Below, in pieces: positions 26,735 through 36,333 of a stretch of DNA of 64,000 nt (the first letter of the stretch is position 1; every line of letters begins with the position of its first letter). Under the pieces are notes generated by a model, which worked only from the letters and a program-made list of their open reading frames with translations, had not been told where the DNA came from and did no database searches. The translations under genes were made by a program, and so were the position numbers. This stretch comes from CAYYIS01 sp964470965 (GTDB taxonomy: Bacteria > JAAXHH01 > JABIQT01): contig CAYYIS010000009.1 in assembly GCA_964470965.1 (NCBI GenBank), positions 1 through 64,000 of the forward strand, in the 5' to 3' direction.

Positions 26735-27784
26735 ATGGGCACCTCCATCATCGACATAAGTCGTGAGTTCTTCGATACGGTGGCCAGGCCGATCCTCGAA
26801 GAGCATTTTCCGGACGAAACGTCACTGACCGCCTTTGGGGTGTTCGGACTGGGATCCGAAGCGTTGAAGATGGACGACGATCTGTCCCGAGATCACCATT
26901 GGGGACTGCGCATCGATGCACTCATGCCCGACAGGGTTTTCGATAACCGTCGCGAAGCGATAATGGATACGCTTTCCGCCCACCTGCCAGACTCGTTCCA
27001 GGGACATTCCCTGCGGGAGGGGCATCTGTCCGGTGCGGGCCTGGCACCGGACAGTTTGACCGGTCTGCTGCATCGTACCATCGGTTTGGATCAGGCGCCT
27101 CGCACGAATGAAGAATGGCTGGGTATACCTGAAGAGGACATCACTCATCTCATAAATGGTGAAATCTGGCATGACCCATCCGGTGTATTTTCAAAGATTC
27201 GGAGTGCGTTTGTCGAGTACTACCCGGAACCCGTCCGGCTGCGGCGCATCGCCCACTGGTGCCGCTACTTTTCAGGAATGGGCACCTATGCGCTAAAACG
27301 CGCCATTCTCCGTAACAACGATTACTACGCGGCTACCCGGTTCGGCACGGCCATTCGCTTGGGGGTGCAGCTGGCCTTTCTCCTCGATAAGCGGTATTTC
27401 CCTTACGACAAATGGATCATGGCATACTTCGAACGTCTACCCAGACTTGCCGAACCGCTGCTGCCGATCGTGAATGAGGCAGTCAGGCCGGAGGTGTCAT
27501 GGGAGCGGAAGCTGGAATTGCTCGACCAGATGTCTGATATCCTTGATTATACCATGGTGGCGGACGGCATCATTAAACCCCATCCGAAATTCACCGGGTC
27601 CCCCACGTCGGGCTACCGGCTTCTGGAACACGCCTATGCCGAAATCATTCAGGGATTACCGGATGAAATCAAGACTATCATTCCGGTGTGGGATCAGATC
27701 TATCTGGAGGAGTTTCACAGCGGCTATGTCGACACGATAGGCCTTGACCACTGGGATGACCTGCTTAACCTATCTCCTGAGTAG
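26735..27784 (+). CDS. DUF4037-domain protein (nucleotidyltransferase-like)
   Basis: This 349-residue protein carries the motif GLGSEALKMDDDLSRDHHWG at residues 38-57, which matches the nucleotidyltransferase-type DUF4037 signature (G-S-E, then paired Asp and SRDH-W). The rest is helical. Function is unknown. The acidic cluster could bind Mg-nucleotide. I choose ATG 26735 because GGAG sits seven bases before it. A GTG at 26723 is also in frame. TTGAAG and TACAAA (26652-26680, 17 apart) could be a weak internal promoter. It ends 11 bases before the next TIM-barrel gene. Confidence 0.8.
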   Translation: MGTSIIDISREFFDTVARPILEEHFPDETSLTAFGVFGLGSEALKMDDDLSRDHHWGLRIDALMPDRVFDNRREAIMDTLSAHLPDSFQGHSLREGHLSGAGLAPDSLTGLLHRTIGLDQAPRTNEEWLGIPEEDITHLINGEIWHDPSGVFSKIRSAFVEYYPEPVRLRRIAHWCRYFSGMGTYALKRAILRNNDYYAATRFGTAIRLGVQLAFLLDKRYFPYDKWIMAYFERLPRLAEPLLPIVNEAVRPEVSWERKLELLDQMSDILDYTMVADGIIKPHPKFTGSPTSGYRLLEHAYAEIIQGLPDEIKTIIPVWDQIYLEEFHSGYVDTIGLDHWDDLLNLSPE

Positions 27785-27795
27785 AGGATTCAGAA

Positions 27796-28599
27796 TTGAA
27801 CTATTCTTTTATGAGTTTTTCCTGTCCAGATTTGACGCTTGATGAAATGCTGTCGCTGGCGAAGACGCTTGGTTACAATGCCATAGAACCGAGGAGTGTG
27901 AGCAACCACGCTCATGGTGTGGAACTAGAGACAGATGCTGAACAGCGAGCCGTCATAAAGGAGAAAGCTGCAAATTCCGGCATTGCCCTGTGTTGCGTGG
28001 CGACATCCTGCAGATATGCTGATCCGGCAACCGTGGTAGTTAACATAAGCGATACCCACCGCTTTATCGACCTTGCAGGAGACATCGGCGTCTCACGTCT
28101 ACGTGTCTTCGGGGGGAAGATCGGGGATGGACTCAGCCGGGAGGATGCCGTTGATGAGGTTTCCAGGGCGCTGGTCACGATGGCACACCATGCGGAAGAG
28201 CGCGATGTAACCCTGTGCCTGGAAACGCACGATGACTGGTGTGATCCCGTTCATGTGGCCGAGGTGATGCGCAGGGTTGATCATCCCAATATCGCCGTAA
28301 ACTGGGATATCCTGCATCCGGTGCGCACCGCCCGCTACACCGTGGATCAAGCGTTCGACATCCTGCAGCCCTGGATCGAACATGTTCATATACATGACAG
28401 CATAGATGAGAAGGGTAAATTTGTTCTTACCCCCATCGGCGGGGGCATCTGTGACCACAGGCGCGCTCTCGAGCTCCTGCGATCGGATGGATACACCGGA
28501 TTTCTCAGTGGTGAATGGATCAACTGGGAGCCTTATGAGACACACCTTCCGAGAGAACTGGGGATCATGCAAAAATACGAAAACGAATGGAATACCTGA
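27796..28599 (+). CDS. Sugar-phosphate isomerase/epimerase-type TIM barrel
   Basis: This 267-residue TIM-barrel protein shows a complete set of likely metal ligands, E143 (LCLETHDDW), D171 (NWDILHP), H200 (HVHIHD) and E240 (GEW), as in hydroxypyruvate isomerase and myo-inosose dehydratase. The best start is TTG 27796, seven bases after AGAGGA. An ATG five codons later lacks a ribosome-binding site. It shares little sequence with the TIM-barrel protein two genes upstream, so the two may act on successive substrates. Confidence 0.87.
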   Translation: MNYSFMSFSCPDLTLDEMLSLAKTLGYNAIEPRSVSNHAHGVELETDAEQRAVIKEKAANSGIALCCVATSCRYADPATVVVNISDTHRFIDLAGDIGVSRLRVFGGKIGDGLSREDAVDEVSRALVTMAHHAEERDVTLCLETHDDWCDPVHVAEVMRRVDHPNIAVNWDILHPVRTARYTVDQAFDILQPWIEHVHIHDSIDEKGKFVLTPIGGGICDHRRALELLRSDGYTGFLSGEWINWEPYETHLPRELGIMQKYENEWNT

Positions 28600-29071
28600 G
28601 TACCGACTTTTGTCTCATCGATATCTCAACCACAGTGCTGTTCATGACCCAGGACCCTTCTGCGCTCTAGCCGATGTCGCAGCCAAAGGGGGCTTCCCGA
28701 TACAGCATTGAAGCACGCGCGTTCGAAGAGGATGGTCCGTAGAAATACCATGCGTCAACAAGTGGTCACTGCAATACCGGAACTAAAGGACCAATGCTCT
28801 GGCCGTCCAAAATCCGGCAACCTGCGGATACTGGCCGCAATTTCTCCATCCACGCCTATTTACTCCTTCATTAACGTAATTGAACCGGATCGTTGGTTAC
28901 GACGAGGAAGAATGCGATTGATCCTGCCGTTGAAGTGGACACGCGAATTATCGTGTAAATCTTAATAATCCCTTGCGATTGGGTATGGGCACTGCATACA
29001 ATACTGACTGTAACATATCCATTTCACAAGCACAGTTTTTTCACACAACGATGAAAGGATGTTGGAAGCTC
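28600..29071. other. 472-base gap before fumC
   Basis: No convincing gene is seen. The reading frame of about 85 codons at 28708-28965 has no ribosome-binding site or family features. The only supported element is the candidate fumC promoter at its end. Confidence 0.4.
28973..29002 (+). promoter_or_regulatory. Candidate promoter of fumC
   Basis: TTGCGA at 28973-28978 and TACAAT at 28997-29002 are separated by 18 bases. This would give a leader of about 63 bases before the fumC start at 29072. Confidence 0.38.
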
Positions 29072-30466
29072 ATGTCGTACAGAATCGAAAAAGACACCAT
29101 GGGTGAGGTACGGGTACCTGCCGAGAAATACTGGGGAGCCCAGACTGAGCGGTCCCGTAATAACTTCAAAATCGGTGGTCCCCACCACCAGATGCCCATC
29201 GAGATAGTGCGCGGGTTCGCATATTTGAAAAAAGCCGCTGCCCACACCAACTGTGATCTGGGTGTTCTCACAGAGGAAAAGCGGGACCTAATCTCACGGG
29301 TATGTGATGAAATTCTATCGGGAGATCTGGATGATCAGTTCCCTCTGGTGATCTGGCAGACCGGATCGGGCACGCAGTCGAACATGAACCTGAATGAGGT
29401 GATCGCAAATCGCGCCCATGTGCTGCTCGGAAATTCGCTGGGGGAAGGAGAGCGGCTGATCCACCCCAACGACGATGTAAACAAGTCCCAGTCCAGTAAC
29501 GACACCTATCCGACTGGTATGCATATCGCCGCTTACAAGGTAGTAGTAGAGACTACCATCCCGGGTGTGAAAGTGCTGAGAGATACGCTGGCCGCTAAAG
29601 CGCAGGAATTCACGGATGTCGTGAAGATAGGTCGGACCCACCTGATGGATGCCACGCCGCTCACACTGGGGCAGGAGATATCCGGATGGGTGTCGCAGCT
29701 TGATCATGGCCTGATAGCTCTGGGCAACACGCTGGCACACCTCAGCGAATTGGCCCTCGGAGGCACGGCGGTGGGAACCGGCATCAACACACCCGAAGGA
29801 TACGCGGAGAAAGTTGCTGATAAAATCGCGGCGTTCACCGGTCTGCCGCTGATCACCGCGGGGAACAAGTTTGAGGCCCTTGCATCGCACGATGCATTTG
29901 TGGAGACCCACGGTGCCCTGAAACAGTTGGCGGTCAGCCTGATGAAGATCGCTAACGATGTCCGCCTTCTGGCATCCGGTCCCCGCTGCGGCATCGGCGA
30001 ATTGATCATCCCGGCAAACGAGCCGGGGTCTTCCATCATGCCGGGTAAAGTCAATCCGACACAATCCGAGGCGCTGACCATGGTATGTGCCCAGGTGATG
30101 GGTAATGACGTGGCGGTAGGCGTGGGCGGCATCAACGGACATTTTCAGTTGAACGTGTTTAAGCCGGTCATGGCCCGGAACTTGCTGGAATCGGCCCGGC
30201 TTATCGGTGATGCCTGTGTATCGTTTAACGAGCACTGCGCGGCCGGTATCGAGCCCAACCATCCTGACATCAAGGCTAATCTCGACAATTCGCTGATGCT
30301 GGTGACGGCATTGAATACACACATCGGTTACGAGAAGGCCGCTGAAATCGCCAAGACAGCCCATGGGAACGGAACGACGCTGAAAGACGAGGCAGTGAGA
30401 CTCGGTTACGTTGCCGCCGAAGATTTTGATCAGTGGGTAGATCCGGGCAAAATGATCGGGAGATAG
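29072..30466 (+). CDS. fumC: Class II fumarate hydratase
   Basis: Fumarase C interconverts fumarate and malate in the citric-acid cycle. From ATG 29072 the protein has 464 residues and begins YRIEKDTMGEVRVPAEKYWGA, as FumC proteins do. The SNDTYPTGMH segment and the family signature GSSIMPGKVNPTQ with the catalytic loop are intact. A longer in-frame start at 28973 adds residues that the family lacks. The upstream GGAAG is only a moderate ribosome-binding site. It stands as a single gene, with the OppD gene 250 bases downstream. Confidence 0.96.
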   Translation: MSYRIEKDTMGEVRVPAEKYWGAQTERSRNNFKIGGPHHQMPIEIVRGFAYLKKAAAHTNCDLGVLTEEKRDLISRVCDEILSGDLDDQFPLVIWQTGSGTQSNMNLNEVIANRAHVLLGNSLGEGERLIHPNDDVNKSQSSNDTYPTGMHIAAYKVVVETTIPGVKVLRDTLAAKAQEFTDVVKIGRTHLMDATPLTLGQEISGWVSQLDHGLIALGNTLAHLSELALGGTAVGTGINTPEGYAEKVADKIAAFTGLPLITAGNKFEALASHDAFVETHGALKQLAVSLMKIANDVRLLASGPRCGIGELIIPANEPGSSIMPGKVNPTQSEALTMVCAQVMGNDVAVGVGGINGHFQLNVFKPVMARNLLESARLIGDACVSFNEHCAAGIEPNHPDIKANLDNSLMLVTALNTHIGYEKAAEIAKTAHGNGTTLKDEAVRLGYVAAEDFDQWVDPGKMIGR

Positions 30467-30472
30467 GGTGTA

Positions 30473-30507
30473 ACCGGACAGGTGTTTGAACTCGGACGAA
30501 GTCCGGT
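30473..30507 (+). terminator. Weak hairpin after fumC
   Basis: ACCGGAC (30473-30479) and GTCCGGT (30501-30507) form a perfect seven-base inverted repeat directly after the fumC stop, and CGGAC-GAA-GTCCG is an inner alternative. There is no T-run, so it is at best a pause or partly Rho-dependent site. Confidence 0.3.
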
Positions 30508-30715
30508 GACTCCCTGCGTGGCAATTAGGCCGGCGCCTGGGGATACACGCTGGTCTCGCGGCGTCCATGACCTTATACGAAAAAAAGAGATCCATAGGGT
30601 TTGGGAAAAGCCGTCATCGGTAGGACCGTGGACGGTGAAAGATATGTACCTGCCCTCCTGTCGGGAAGTTCATTATTGCGGTGATGAAAACCGCAACACG
30701 CAACCCACTTTTCAG

Positions 30716-31702
30716 ATGACACGACCCCTACTCAGAATCGACGATCTCCATACTCACTTCTTTCTCGACGAAGGCGTGGTCCGCGCGGTCAATGGCGTCA
30801 ACCTGGAGATTCCGGCGGGGCGGACACTGGCTGTGGTTGGTGAAAGTGGATGCGGCAAGAGTGTGACGGCATTTTCGATCCTCCGCTTGATATCGGAACC
30901 TGGCAGAATCGTACGTGGCGAAGTGGTGATGAATCGTTCCGACACCGAGGTTGTTTTGACCGATTTACCGGAGGAAGGCGAGGCTATTCGGGAGATCCGG
31001 GGGAAAGAGATCGCCATGATCTTTCAGGAACCGATGACCTCGCTCAGTCCGGTTCACACCGTGGGTGATCAGATCCTTGAAGCGGTGTCACTTCATACGG
31101 ATATGGACCGCCGTGCCGCTCTGGAACACACGATCCAAATGCTGGAACGTGTCGGAATTCCGGATGCGCCGGGGCGGGTAAAACAGTATCCGCACGAGAT
31201 GAGCGGTGGCATGCGTCAGCGTGTGATGATCGCCATGGCGCTGTCGTGCAGGCCGGCCTTGCTGATAGCGGACGAACCCACGACCGCGTTGGATGTGACC
31301 ATCCAGGCGGAGATCCTGGCTTTGATGCGGGATCTTCAGGAGGAGATGGGCATGGCGATTCTGCTGATTACCCACGACCTGGGGGTCGTGGCGGAGATGG
31401 CGCATGAAGTGGCGGTGATGTATATGGGGCGGGTGGTGGAACGGTCCGATACCATCTCACTGTTCGAATCGCCCCGACACCCTTATACCGCTGCCCTGCT
31501 TCGTTCCATGCCCGGCGTCGCGTCCCGTAAGGTGCGGCTTGATACCATCTCCGGTTCGGTACCGGATCCGTTTCAGCAGATTGCAGGATGTCCGTTTAAT
31601 CCACGATGTGAAGAGAAGGTGGAAGGTATTTGTGACCAGGGCGATCCACCGGAGTTGCGGACACTCGACACCGGGCAGTGGGTGGCGTGTGTCTTGAGAT
31701 AG
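30716..31702 (+). CDS. oppD: Oligopeptide/dipeptide ABC transporter ATPase, OppD type
   Basis: This ABC ATPase has Walker A GESGCGKS (42-49), the signature MSGGMRQRVMIAMAL, Walker B ALLIADEPTTALDV and the C-terminal peptide-transporter segment with CPFNPRC and further cysteines that bind an Fe-S cluster in some relatives. I start at ATG 30716 (328 residues), where family members begin. ATG 30644 is in frame with a GGTGA element and gives 24 more residues. The partner OppF follows after three bases. No permease or binding protein is adjacent. Confidence 0.9.
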   Translation: MTRPLLRIDDLHTHFFLDEGVVRAVNGVNLEIPAGRTLAVVGESGCGKSVTAFSILRLISEPGRIVRGEVVMNRSDTEVVLTDLPEEGEAIREIRGKEIAMIFQEPMTSLSPVHTVGDQILEAVSLHTDMDRRAALEHTIQMLERVGIPDAPGRVKQYPHEMSGGMRQRVMIAMALSCRPALLIADEPTTALDVTIQAEILALMRDLQEEMGMAILLITHDLGVVAEMAHEVAVMYMGRVVERSDTISLFESPRHPYTAALLRSMPGVASRKVRLDTISGSVPDPFQQIAGCPFNPRCEEKVEGICDQGDPPELRTLDTGQWVACVLR

Positions 31703-31705
31703 AAT

Positions 31706-32740
31706 ATGGAACAGAAAATGACCGAGTTGAAAACTCCGCTTCTCAGCGTGAAGGATCTAAAGAAGCACTTCCCCATCGTCAAGGGTTTCTTCAACAAAGT
31801 GGTCGGCCAGATCAAGGCGGTGGATGGTGTCAGCTTTGATCTGCAAGCCGGTGAATGCCTGGCGCTGGTGGGGGAGAGCGGCTCAGGAAAAACCACAGTC
31901 GGGCGTGCCGTATTGCGGGCGGTACAGCCCACTTCAGGTTCGGTCTGGTTCGATTTGGACGGTACAAGGGTTGAGGTGTCTAGAGCGTCCGATTCGACAC
32001 TGAAGATGCTGCGGCGCCATATGCAGCTTATATTCCAGGATCCGTATGCTTCGCTCAATCCCCGGATGACGGTCCTGGATGTGGTCGGCGAACCGCTGCT
32101 GGTCAACGGGATGCGGGACAGGCAGGAACGGGAGCGGCACGTGGTGGAACTGCTGCGGCAGGTGGGCTTGGATCCCGGGCATATGCGGCGGTATCCCCAC
32201 GCGTTCAGCGGGGGACAGAGGCAACGCATCGGAATCGCCCGGGCGCTGGCGCTGCATCCCAGGCTGATCGTTGCCGATGAACCTGTGTCGGCGCTCGATG
32301 TATCGGTGCAGGCGCAGGTCCTGAACCTCCTCCAGGATCTGCAGCAGGAGTTACAGCTCACCTTCCTGTTCATCGCCCACGATCTTGGTGTGGTACGGCA
32401 CATCGCCGACCGGGTGGCTGTGATGTACGCAGGGCGCCTCGTGGAAATTACCGCCGTAGACACGCTGTTTGAATCTCCGGCACATCCATACACCGAGGCC
32501 CTTCTCTCGGCCATGCCGGTGCCCGACCCGAAACGGACAGGACATAGGGTTTTGCTGTTCGGCGAAGTGGCGGATCCTTCAAATCCACCGTCCGGATGTG
32601 CGTTTCATCCGCGGTGCAGGTACGCGGAAGCTCAGTGCCGTGAAGAGATGCCGGAATTACGAGAAATTGAGAACGGCCATTTTGCCAGATGCCATCTCTC
32701 GGAGAAGACAAAGCTCGAAGGGCTTGAAGTGTTGGCATAA
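31706..32740 (+). CDS. oppF: Oligopeptide/dipeptide ABC transporter ATPase, OppF type
   Basis: This 344-residue ATPase pairs with OppD in an OppBCDF-like importer. Walker A is GESGSGKT (56-63), the signature is FSGGQRQRIGIARAL, Walker B is LIVADEPVSALDV, and the C-terminal CAFHPRC segment is present. The OppF-type N-terminus (LLSVKDLKKHFPIVKGFF) is clear. It starts three bases after oppD and lies 12 bases before the CoA-transferase gene. Since the permeases are elsewhere, the pair may power a distantly encoded importer. Confidence 0.92.
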   Translation: MEQKMTELKTPLLSVKDLKKHFPIVKGFFNKVVGQIKAVDGVSFDLQAGECLALVGESGSGKTTVGRAVLRAVQPTSGSVWFDLDGTRVEVSRASDSTLKMLRRHMQLIFQDPYASLNPRMTVLDVVGEPLLVNGMRDRQERERHVVELLRQVGLDPGHMRRYPHAFSGGQRQRIGIARALALHPRLIVADEPVSALDVSVQAQVLNLLQDLQQELQLTFLFIAHDLGVVRHIADRVAVMYAGRLVEITAVDTLFESPAHPYTEALLSAMPVPDPKRTGHRVLLFGEVADPSNPPSGCAFHPRCRYAEAQCREEMPELREIENGHFARCHLSEKTKLEGLEVLA

Positions 32741-32752
32741 AGGACTTAATAG

Positions 32753-33958
32753 TTGGATCAAGCGAATACACCCGCCCCGCTGGCTGGTGTCCGTATCCTC
32801 TCGGCGGAACAGTTCGGTGCCGGTCCCTGGGCCACGATGATGCTGGCGGATCTGGGCGCCGAGATTATCAAAATCGAAAACCCGGCAACCGGTGGGGACA
32901 TTTCAAGGTATGTGCCACCCTACACCGGGCAGCAGGACAGCGTCTATTTTCAAAGTTGGAACCGAAACAAGAAAAGCATGACACTGAATCTGCAACATCC
33001 AAACGTCCTTGATGTATTACATCCGTTGGTGGAATCATCCGATGGTGTGTTCAACAATCTGAGGGGGGATTTACCGGCGAAACTCGGCCTGGACTATCCA
33101 TCGCTCAAGTCCGTGAAATCATCCATCGTATGCTGTTCGCTCTCCGCGTTCGGACGAACAGGCGAACGGGCCTCGGAACCGGGATACGACTACCTGATGC
33201 AGGGGTATGCTGGATGGATGAGCATCACCGGGGAACCGGACGCCCCCCCGCAGAAGACCGGCCTGTCGCTGGTGGATATGAGCGCCGGCACAATGGCGTC
33301 CCTGGGTATGATGAGCACGATCCTTCGGGCTCGACAGACGGGTATCGGTTGTGACGTGGACGTGAACCTGTTTGATACGGCTCTGTCACAGTTGAGCTAT
33401 GTGGGGGCATGGCACCTGAGCAGGGGCTATCAACCCGTGCGGATGCCGGATTCCTCCCATCCGTCCCAGTTGCCCTCACAGGTTTTGCCCACGCGGGACG
33501 GCTGGCTCGTTGTGTTCTGCGCCAAAGAGAAGTTTTATCGGAACCTGGTCGAGATCCTGGGAGCGCCGCAGCTGGCGGATGATCCGAGATTCGACTCTTT
33601 CAAAACGCGATTGAAAAATCGGGAGGCGTTGAGTGTAGCTCTGAAGCAAAAGACGGAGCTGAAAACAACCGCGGAATGGCTCCAACTGTTGAAAGATCAT
33701 GTACCATGCGCACCTGTAAACTCCGTAGAAGAAGCATTTCAGGACCCCCAGGTAAAACGGGACGACATGGTTCTTGATTTACCCCATGGGGAGCTTGATC
33801 CCGTACGGGTCGTCGGCAGCCCGATCAAGATCAGTGACTACGCTCATTCCCACCATCGCGGACCCGCGTTAGGAGAGCACACAGACGTTTTGCTGAAGAG
33901 CATCCTGGGCTTTTCCTCCGATGAGATAAACGCATATAAAACAGATGGGTTGTTATAA
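32753..33958 (+). CDS. Class III CoA-transferase (CaiB/BaiF)
   Basis: This 401-residue enzyme moves CoA between carboxylic acids through a covalent aspartyl intermediate. The catalytic aspartate is D175 in TGLSLVDMSAGT. The N-terminal GVRILSAEQFGAGPWATMMLADLGA segment is typical of the family. The start is TTG 32753, eight bases after AAAGGA. The nitrilase starts two bases after its stop, so the two are surely co-translated. Nitrilase and CoA-transferase could together hydrolyse a nitrile and activate the acid, which is inference. Confidence 0.93.
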   Translation: MDQANTPAPLAGVRILSAEQFGAGPWATMMLADLGAEIIKIENPATGGDISRYVPPYTGQQDSVYFQSWNRNKKSMTLNLQHPNVLDVLHPLVESSDGVFNNLRGDLPAKLGLDYPSLKSVKSSIVCCSLSAFGRTGERASEPGYDYLMQGYAGWMSITGEPDAPPQKTGLSLVDMSAGTMASLGMMSTILRARQTGIGCDVDVNLFDTALSQLSYVGAWHLSRGYQPVRMPDSSHPSQLPSQVLPTRDGWLVVFCAKEKFYRNLVEILGAPQLADDPRFDSFKTRLKNREALSVALKQKTELKTTAEWLQLLKDHVPCAPVNSVEEAFQDPQVKRDDMVLDLPHGELDPVRVVGSPIKISDYAHSHHRGPALGEHTDVLLKSILGFSSDEINAYKTDGLL

Positions 33959-33960
33959 TC

Positions 33961-34923
33961 ATGGCTGAAAATACACTCTCCGTAGCTGTTGTTCAGGCCG
34001 CCCCGGTTCTATTCGACCGCGAAGCTACCGTCGACAAAGCCTGTGGACTGATCGCAGCGGTCGCAGAAAAAGGCGCGCGGTTAATTCTCTTTCCCGAAGC
34101 GTTTGTACCGGCTTATCCACGTGGCTTAACCTTCGGCACGGTTGTCGGAAGCAGGACGCCGGAGGGACGCAGGACTTGGCATGCCTATTGGGACAGCGCG
34201 GTGGAAGTGCCCGGTCCTGCTACGGACGCAATCGGCAAAGCGGCACGGAACGCCGGCGCTTACGTGGCTATCGGTGTCATTGAACGGGATACCCAGTTCA
34301 CCGGAGGGACGCTGTACTGCACATTGCTGTATTTCGGTCCGGACGGGCAGTTTCTCGGTAAGCATCGGAAACTTAAACCCACCGCCGCAGAACGCCTCAT
34401 CTGGGGCGAAGGCGACGGCAGCACGCTGACCGTTATAGACACTCCGTATGGCAAGGTGGGCGGCCTGATCTGCTGGGAGAACTATATGCCACTCGCCCGG
34501 ATGGCTATGTACAGCAAGGGCGTGGAGATTTACCTGGCACCGACCGCGGACCACCGCGACACCTGGCACGCCACCCTGAAACATGTGGGGTTTGAGGGGC
34601 GATGTTTCGTTCTGGGGTGCAACCAGTTCGTAACAAGGGATATGTATCCGAAAGACCTGCCCGGTGTGGCTGACCTTGAAGACCAGCCCGAGGTGTTGAC
34701 GCGAGGCGGCAGCGCGATCATCTCCCCCCTGGGTGAAGCGCTCGCGGGACCGTTGTACGGAGAAGAAGGGGTTCTTTATGCGGATCTTGACCTTGAAGAT
34801 ATCGCCCGCAGCCGAATGGATTTCGATGTGGCAGGACATTATGCCCGGCCTGATGTGTTTCAACTGATCGTAAATGAATCACCATCGCCGCCAGTTCAGT
34901 ATCGTAGAGATGACGGGGCGTAA
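33961..34923 (+). CDS. Nitrilase (branch 1, carbon-nitrogen hydrolase)
   Basis: This 320-residue cytoplasmic hydrolase has the Glu-Lys-Cys triad E46 (FPEAFVP), K137 (KHRKLKPT) and C171 (ICWENYMPL). The CWENYMPL context is typical of true nitrilases, which convert nitriles to carboxylic acids and ammonia, rather than amidases. It directly follows the CoA-transferase. The likely physiological nitrile (aromatic, aliphatic or cyano-amino acid) cannot be told from sequence. Confidence 0.94.
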   Translation: MAENTLSVAVVQAAPVLFDREATVDKACGLIAAVAEKGARLILFPEAFVPAYPRGLTFGTVVGSRTPEGRRTWHAYWDSAVEVPGPATDAIGKAARNAGAYVAIGVIERDTQFTGGTLYCTLLYFGPDGQFLGKHRKLKPTAAERLIWGEGDGSTLTVIDTPYGKVGGLICWENYMPLARMAMYSKGVEIYLAPTADHRDTWHATLKHVGFEGRCFVLGCNQFVTRDMYPKDLPGVADLEDQPEVLTRGGSAIISPLGEALAGPLYGEEGVLYADLDLEDIARSRMDFDVAGHYARPDVFQLIVNESPSPPVQYRRDDGA

Positions 34924-34944
34924 AACACGCGCAAAGGTCCTGCA

Positions 34945-36333
34945 ATGACTCAGGCATCTATCGTTCCTGTTCTCTGCGCGCTCCTGCTGACCGCCTGCAG
35001 TGAGCCGGAATCGCTTTCGCCTAAAGGTCAGGCCATCGCAGACCTTTTGATGAAACTGAAAGAGGACGGTCTGTTCAACGGCACCGTCCTCGTCGCGGTA
35101 AATGGCAATGTGGTCTACAAAGGCACCCACGGGAACCGGAGTTTCAACCCGGATGTGCCCATAAACCCGGACGATGCTTTTCGGATCGGCTCCATATCCA
35201 AGCCCTTTACTGCCGTGGCCATCCACATGCTGGCGGAAAGAGGGCAACTTGGATACGACGACGCACTCAGCAAGTTTTTCCCTGACCTTCCCTATGATAA
35301 TGTCGCCATCGGCAATCTGCTGAGTCATACATCCGGACTCTACGATGTGTACGAGGAAATCGAGATGCGGGAGGCGTTTTACGCTTTTTACGACAGGCTC
35401 GATCCACCGTACACCAACAAAGATTATCTGGAGTATATGATCGCGTACAGGCCGGAATTGATCGGTGAACCGCTCGAACGAGATGGGTACAGTAACACCG
35501 CATATGTTCTGCTGGCCTTGATCGTCGAACAGGTATCCGGTCAGCGGTTCGATGTGTTTTTAAAACAGAATATTTTTGATCCGATCGGTATGGGGCGTAC
35601 GGGTATAATCAGCTTTCTCAAAGAAGAAAAGGTGCCGTATATTATCTCCAGTTACAGGGACGACCCCGTGAACGGCATCCAGCCTACGCCGGATCCCAAG
35701 ATTCCACGTTCCATGTATGGCCTTACGTACGGTGACGATGAGATGTACACCACAGTGGATGACCTGCTGATGTTTGACACAGCGCTCCGGGAAGGCAAAC
35801 TGCTGAACCCGGAATCGCTCGAACGTATGATGCAGTCACCGACACTGACCGATGGCCGTCCTGCCGGCTACGGACAGGGACTGTCGGTGCGCAACATAAG
35901 CGGGGAACGCTATGTGACCCATACGGGCAGCAGCTACGGTTTCCTTTCCTACTGGAAACACGGAACGCCCGACAACGAAAACACGATTATCGTATTTTCC
36001 AACGTAAGGTCCCAGCGGAATACATTTCAGGGTGTGCACACCGCCATCAACAGAATCATGCGGGACGAACCGTACGACCAGCCCCGGCTCTCGATCACGT
36101 ACCCGCTGGCGGAGGCGATTGAAAGGGAGGGGCCCGGCATGGCTTCCGAGGTGTTCGACCGATTGAGCGCTACCGGCAATTATTTTACGCGAATCAGCCA
36201 ATTGAATGCACTGGGGCGCCTGTATTCCCGGAGCGAGAAAAACGCCGAAGCCAGGGTTGTCTATGAACTGGTACTCCGTCTCAACCCCGAAAACACCATC
36301 GCGCATGCAGCGCTGGCGGAAATAGGTGAATAG
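34945..36333 (+). CDS. Serine beta-lactamase-like hydrolase, lipoprotein
   Basis: This 462-residue protein has a lipoprotein signal with the lipobox LLTAC (C18), so it should sit in the membrane facing the periplasm. The active site S83-x-x-K86 (SISK), Y182-S-N and H326-T-G are those of class C beta-lactamases and related D-aminopeptidases or esterases. A short TPR-like helical tail follows residue 390. An AAAGG ribosome-binding site lies before ATG 34945. It is the last gene of the oppD string. Antibiotic resistance cannot be concluded, since most relatives are peptidases or esterases. Confidence 0.9.
   Translation: MTQASIVPVLCALLLTACSEPESLSPKGQAIADLLMKLKEDGLFNGTVLVAVNGNVVYKGTHGNRSFNPDVPINPDDAFRIGSISKPFTAVAIHMLAERGQLGYDDALSKFFPDLPYDNVAIGNLLSHTSGLYDVYEEIEMREAFYAFYDRLDPPYTNKDYLEYMIAYRPELIGEPLERDGYSNTAYVLLALIVEQVSGQRFDVFLKQNIFDPIGMGRTGIISFLKEEKVPYIISSYRDDPVNGIQPTPDPKIPRSMYGLTYGDDEMYTTVDDLLMFDTALREGKLLNPESLERMMQSPTLTDGRPAGYGQGLSVRNISGERYVTHTGSSYGFLSYWKHGTPDNENTIIVFSNVRSQRNTFQGVHTAINRIMRDEPYDQPRLSITYPLAEAIEREGPGMASEVFDRLSATGNYFTRISQLNALGRLYSRSEKNAEARVVYELVLRLNPENTIAHAALAEIGE

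Noticed and set aside
28708..28965. 85-codon frame in the gap before fumC
   Set aside because: No ribosome-binding site, no family features and no conserved neighbours.
29315..30595. A 426-codon minus-strand frame opposite fumC
   Set aside because: fumC is certain on the plus strand. The antisense frame is a by-product of codon bias in GC-rich DNA.
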